From Bacteroidaceae bacterium (lineage in GTDB: Bacteria; Bacteroidota; Bacteroidia; Bacteroidales; Bacteroidaceae), in assembly GCA_016284115.1 (NCBI GenBank), contig JAEEOD010000012.1, positions 1-5,809 on the forward strand: a DNA stretch of 5,809 nt, given 5' to 3'. Made by a program: the position numbers and the translations under genes. Position 1 is the first letter of the stretch. Each line of letters starts with the position of its first letter. A model generated the notes under the pieces. The model made no database searches, was not told the origin of the DNA, and saw only the letters and a list, made by a program, of their open reading frames with translations. Below, piece after piece: positions 5,735 to 5,809 of the stretch.

Positions 5735-5809
5735 ATGGCACATAAAAAAGGTGTTAGTAGTTCTAAGAACGGACGCGAATCACATAGCAAACGATTAGGC
5801 GTTAAGTTG
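5735..5809 (+). CDS. rpmA: 50S ribosomal protein L27 (bL27), 5' part only
   Basis: The first 25 codons are visible before the window ends. They begin MAHKKGVSSSKNGRESHSKR, a close match to the conserved L27 N-terminus MAHKKGxGSSxNGRDS/ESxSKRLGVK, which reaches toward the peptidyl-transferase centre of the ribosome. The N-terminus begins directly at MAHKKG, so there is no cleavable N-terminal extension of the sort found in Firmicutes. The gene lies 21 bases after rplU, with an A/G-rich stretch (AGAAAAGA) before the ATG, and is surely co-transcribed with it; rplU-rpmA is a near-universal bacterial pair. Confidence 0.96.
   Translation, partial: MAHKKGVSSSKNGRESHSKRLGVKL

Overview
The window looks like a chromosomal segment from a member of the Bacteroidales, of the Prevotella/Bacteroides type. 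The evidence is moderate-to-low GC, a promoter of the Bacteroidetes -33/-7 form (TTG, 20 bases, TAATTTTG) before the L21 gene, few Shine-Dalgarno sequences, and a DUF3667 zinc-ribbon membrane protein of a kind typical of Bacteroidetes. Genus is inference; there is no rRNA here.

Left part (1-3349, all minus strand, read from right to left): a compact apparent operon of four genes. It begins with a LytS/YehU-type membrane sensor histidine kinase (3349-2321). After 27 bases comes a LytTR-family response regulator (2293-1544). A dicluster 4Fe-4S ferredoxin-like protein with an HdrA-like N-terminus (1543-839) begins on the base right after the regulator stop codon. Last is a radical SAM enzyme (842 to beyond base 1) whose ATG overlaps the ferredoxin stop codon in an ATGA junction. 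The radical SAM gene runs off the left edge, so only its first 280 residues are visible. Its function is not known to me; the ferredoxin is the obvious candidate electron donor.

Middle (3350-3676): a 327-base divergent intergenic region holding a tandem array of about 22-base units (3529-3601), followed by a plausible promoter (3622-3652) for the rightward gene. The 22-base spacing is that expected for paired LytTR-protein sites, so the array may be the target of the adjacent regulator.

Right part (3677-5809, plus strand): a 526-residue DUF3667 membrane protein with an extra N-terminal domain, then rplU (ribosomal protein L21) and the start of rpmA (L27). A textbook Bacteroidetes promoter starts 20 bases after the DUF3667 stop codon. 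The 5' leader of rplU can fold into a compact three-way junction, a strong candidate for a ribosomal-protein leader or other cis-regulatory RNA.

Taken together, a two-component system appears co-transcribed with a redox/radical enzyme pair and sits beside a divergent membrane protein that it may control, all next to a housekeeping ribosomal operon.
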